Assembly (NCBI GenBank): GCA_031269205.1
Contig: JAISZM010000169.1
Span: 1-16,053 of the forward strand
Source: Eubacteriales Family XIII. Incertae Sedis bacterium
GTDB lineage: Bacteria; Bacillota; Clostridia; Peptostreptococcales; Anaerovoracaceae
Direction: 5' to 3'
Length of the DNA: 16,053 nt
The position numbers and the translations under genes were made by a program. The notes beneath the pieces are model-generated. The model was not told where the DNA came from, did not search any database, and worked only from the letters and a program-made list of their open reading frames with translations. This document shows positions 14,430-16,053 of this stretch, one piece after another; position 1 is the first letter of the stretch, and each line of letters starts with the position of its first letter.

Positions 14430-14456
14430 TTAGCACTCTCATGATTAGAGTGCTAA
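14430..14456. promoter_or_regulatory. CIRCE operator (HrcA binding site) of clpB
   Basis: TTAGCACTC (14430-14438), nine spacer bases, GAGTGCTAA (14448-14456): a second perfect CIRCE. It ends eight bases before the -10 hexamer, covering the -35 and spacer region, so bound HrcA would exclude RNA polymerase. This puts clpB in the same regulon as groESL. Confidence 0.96.
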
Positions 14457-14461
14457 TTTTG

Positions 14462-14470
14462 TGGTATAAT
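14462..14470 (+). promoter_or_regulatory. Extended -10 promoter of clpB
   Basis: TGGTATAAT is a perfect -10 TATAAT (14465-14470) with the TG extension. The region 17 bases upstream is inside CIRCE and has no TTGACA. The start is expected near 14477, leaving a leader of about 125 bases. Confidence 0.8.
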
Positions 14471-14478
14471 TAACAAGA

Positions 14479-14531
14479 GGGGTGTAACCCCGGAGATTCC
14501 TCTTTGGAACCGACAGTGCCCGGCTACACCC
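14479..14531 (+). other. Structured 5' leader of clpB mRNA, family not recognised
   Basis: Starting at the predicted transcription start, GGGTGTA (14480-14486) pairs with TACACCC (14525-14531), CCGG (14490-14493) with CCGG (14520-14523), and TTCC (14497-14500) with GGAA (14506-14509) around TCTTT. The three nested stems leave CCGACAGTG unpaired on one side. About 70 unstructured, A-rich bases follow before the ribosome site. It could stabilise the mRNA 5' end, act as a thermosensor or bind a ligand; I could not match it to a riboswitch class I know. Confidence 0.5.
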
Positions 14532-14602
14532 ACCCAACAAACAAACAATCACAATTAACTAAATTACATTAATTATAGTAACAAGAAGGAGCGAATAGTA
14601 AT

Positions 14603-16053
14603 ATGAATTTTGAGAAGTTTACGCAAAAGGCGCGGGAGGCCGTGTCCGAGAGCCAACAGATCGCCGTGCAGATGGGGCATCAGCAGCTCGACGGGGAGCA
14701 CCTGCATCTCGCGCTGATTTTGCAGGACGAGGGCGTCGTGCCGAAGTTGCTGAAGCTGCTCGGCGTGAGCGTGCCGGATGTGGTGCGCGAGGTAGAAGCG
14801 GAACTCGAGAAACTGCCAAAGGTGCAGACATCGGTCGGCGGGGGCGGCGACAGCCTCTATCCGACGCGGCGCGTCGGGAAGTTGCTCGGCGACGCGGAGA
14901 AGATCGCCAAGGGGTTCAACGACGACTTCATCAGCGTCGAGCACCTCTACCTGGCGCTTATTGAAGAGAACGGAACGCCGTCAGCGAAGATATTCAAGAA
15001 GCACGGTATAACGAAGGAAATTTTTCTCGGGGAACTGACGAAGGTGCGCGGCAACCAGCGCATCACCTCGCAGAATCCGGAGGAGGGCTACGAAGCGCTG
15101 ACGAAGTACGGGCGCGATCTCGTGCAGCTCGCGCGCGAGGGCAAACTCGACCCCGTTATCGGACGTGACGAGGAGATCAGGCACACGATACAGATACTGT
15201 CGCGGCGCACGAAGAACAACCCCGTGCTCATCGGCGACCCGGGCGTCGGAAAGACGGCCGTCGTCGAAGGGCTGGCGCAGCGCATACTGAACGGCGACGT
15301 GCCGGAAGGATTGAAGGACAGGACGATATTCGCGCTCGACATGGGGGCGCTCATCGCGGGCGCGAAGTTCCGCGGTGAGTTTGAGGAAAGACTCAAAGCC
15401 GTACTGACGGAAATAGAGAAGTCTGACGGACAGGTCATATTATTTATCGATGAGATACACAATATCGTCGGGGCCGGGGCGGCCGAAGGCGCGATGGACG
15501 CGGGGAACCTGCTGAAGCCGAAGCTCGCGCGCGGCGAGCTGCACTGTATAGGCGCGACGACGCTCGACGAATACCGCAAGTACATCGAGAAGGATGCCGC
15601 GCTCGAGCGGCGTTTCCAGAAGATACTCGTGGATCAGCCGAGCGTTGAGGACACGATATCCATACTGCGCGGTCTGAAGGAGCGCTTCGAGATACACCAC
15701 GGCGTGCGCATTACGGACGCCGCGCTCATCGCCTGCGCCACGCTGTCGGATCGTTACATATCGGATCGCTTTCTCCCGGACAAGGCGATAGATCTGATGG
15801 ATGAGGCCGCTTCGAAGATAAGGACGGAGATCGACTCGATGCCCGCGGAGCTCGACCAGACGGGGCGCAAGATCATGCAGCTCGAGATCGAGAAACAGGC
15901 CCTCGGCAAGGAGGACGACAAAGGCTCGAAGGACCGGCTCGTGAGCATAGAGCAGGAGCTCTCGGAGCTGCGCGAGGAGAACGACGCCATGCGCGCGCAG
16001 TGGGAGGGCGAAAAGCAGGCCATCACGAAGGTGAAGGAGTGCAAGCAGGAGAT
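14603..16053 (+). CDS. clpB: Disaggregase ClpB, N-terminal part (truncated by the window end)
   Basis: ClpB is the hexameric AAA+ ATPase that, with DnaK, pulls proteins out of aggregates. The 483 residues present begin MNFEKFTQKAREA after GAAGGAG (12 bases from its last G to the ATG). They comprise the double Clp-N domain (about 1-145), the linker NQRITSQNPEEGYEALTKYGRDL (151-173), and AAA-1 with Walker A GDPGVGKT (211-218; Asp replaces the more usual Glu), Walker B VILFIDEIH (278-286), IGATT (316-320) and arginine fingers in ERRF (335-338). IDSMPAELDQTGRKIMQLEIEKQAL (410-434) begins the coiled-coil middle domain, which favours ClpB over ClpC, as does the lack of the ClpC UVR motif. AAA-2 is outside the window. 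CIRCE places it under HrcA. Confidence 0.95.
   Translation, partial: MNFEKFTQKAREAVSESQQIAVQMGHQQLDGEHLHLALILQDEGVVPKLLKLLGVSVPDVVREVEAELEKLPKVQTSVGGGGDSLYPTRRVGKLLGDAEKIAKGFNDDFISVEHLYLALIEENGTPSAKIFKKHGITKEIFLGELTKVRGNQRITSQNPEEGYEALTKYGRDLVQLAREGKLDPVIGRDEEIRHTIQILSRRTKNNPVLIGDPGVGKTAVVEGLAQRILNGDVPEGLKDRTIFALDMGALIAGAKFRGEFEERLKAVLTEIEKSDGQVILFIDEIHNIVGAGAAEGAMDAGNLLKPKLARGELHCIGATTLDEYRKYIEKDAALERRFQKILVDQPSVEDTISILRGLKERFEIHHGVRITDAALIACATLSDRYISDRFLPDKAIDLMDEAASKIRTEIDSMPAELDQTGRKIMQLEIEKQALGKEDDKGSKDRLVSIEQELSELREENDAMRAQWEGEKQAITKVKECKQE

Noticed and set aside
14479..14531. Known riboswitch (fluoride, ZTP, guanidine or manganese type) before clpB
   Set aside because: The conserved bases I know for these classes are not present, so only an unassigned structure is reported.

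Overview
The window looks like a chromosomal segment of a fairly GC-rich anaerobic member of the Bacillota, most likely a clostridial lineage. The reasons are two HrcA-type CIRCE operators in front of groESL and clpB, strong AGGAGG-like ribosome binding sites, the order groES-groEL-(small gene)-guaB, which I recall from clostridia, and a clostridial-style DHHW/MBOAT surface O-acetylation pair. Nothing points to a prophage, plasmid or CRISPR locus. It is mostly a housekeeping region with small repeat insertions between genes.

Layout from left to right. 1-441: 3' end of a molybdenum-hydroxylase FAD subunit. 445-642: a long imperfect inverted-repeat element. 777-836: a sigma-A-like promoter and CIRCE, then groES (869-1147) and groEL (1175-2803). 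The 3' tip of groEL is duplicated around a 152-bp hairpin-rich insert, followed by a rho-independent terminator near 3017-3056. A small ribbon-helix-helix regulator gene (3126-3335, minus) and a doubtful ORF (3439-3747, minus) lie before an extended -10 promoter driving guaB (3823-5328) and rlmN (5325-6437), which overlap by 4 bases. 6506-6682: a second inverted-repeat element. 6891-9329: a membrane hybrid histidine kinase, followed by a YbgC/4HBT thioesterase (9427-9855).

The minus strand then carries a likely four-gene run transcribed right to left: an MBOAT O-acyltransferase (14276-12780), its DHHW/SGNH-like partner (12756-11275), coaB (11215-10502) and coaC (10468-9929). The first two should O-acetylate an extracytoplasmic glycan. 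The last two make 4'-phosphopantetheine for coenzyme A. Divergent from this run, a second CIRCE, an extended -10 promoter and a structured 5' leader precede clpB, which leaves the window at 16053. GroESL and ClpB thus form a chaperone regulon probably controlled by one repressor, HrcA, whose gene is not in the window.

No wholly new protein system was found. The best candidate for something undescribed is a pair of non-coding elements (445-642 and 6506-6682). They share a 37-bp core (30/37 identical, no gaps) and the same hairpin layout, but their outer stems have unrelated sequences that are each self-complementary. Next in interest are the hairpin-rich insert that duplicates the groEL stop region, the structured clpB leader, and a possible leaderless MBOAT mRNA. 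All calls were made by eye, with no database search or folding software.
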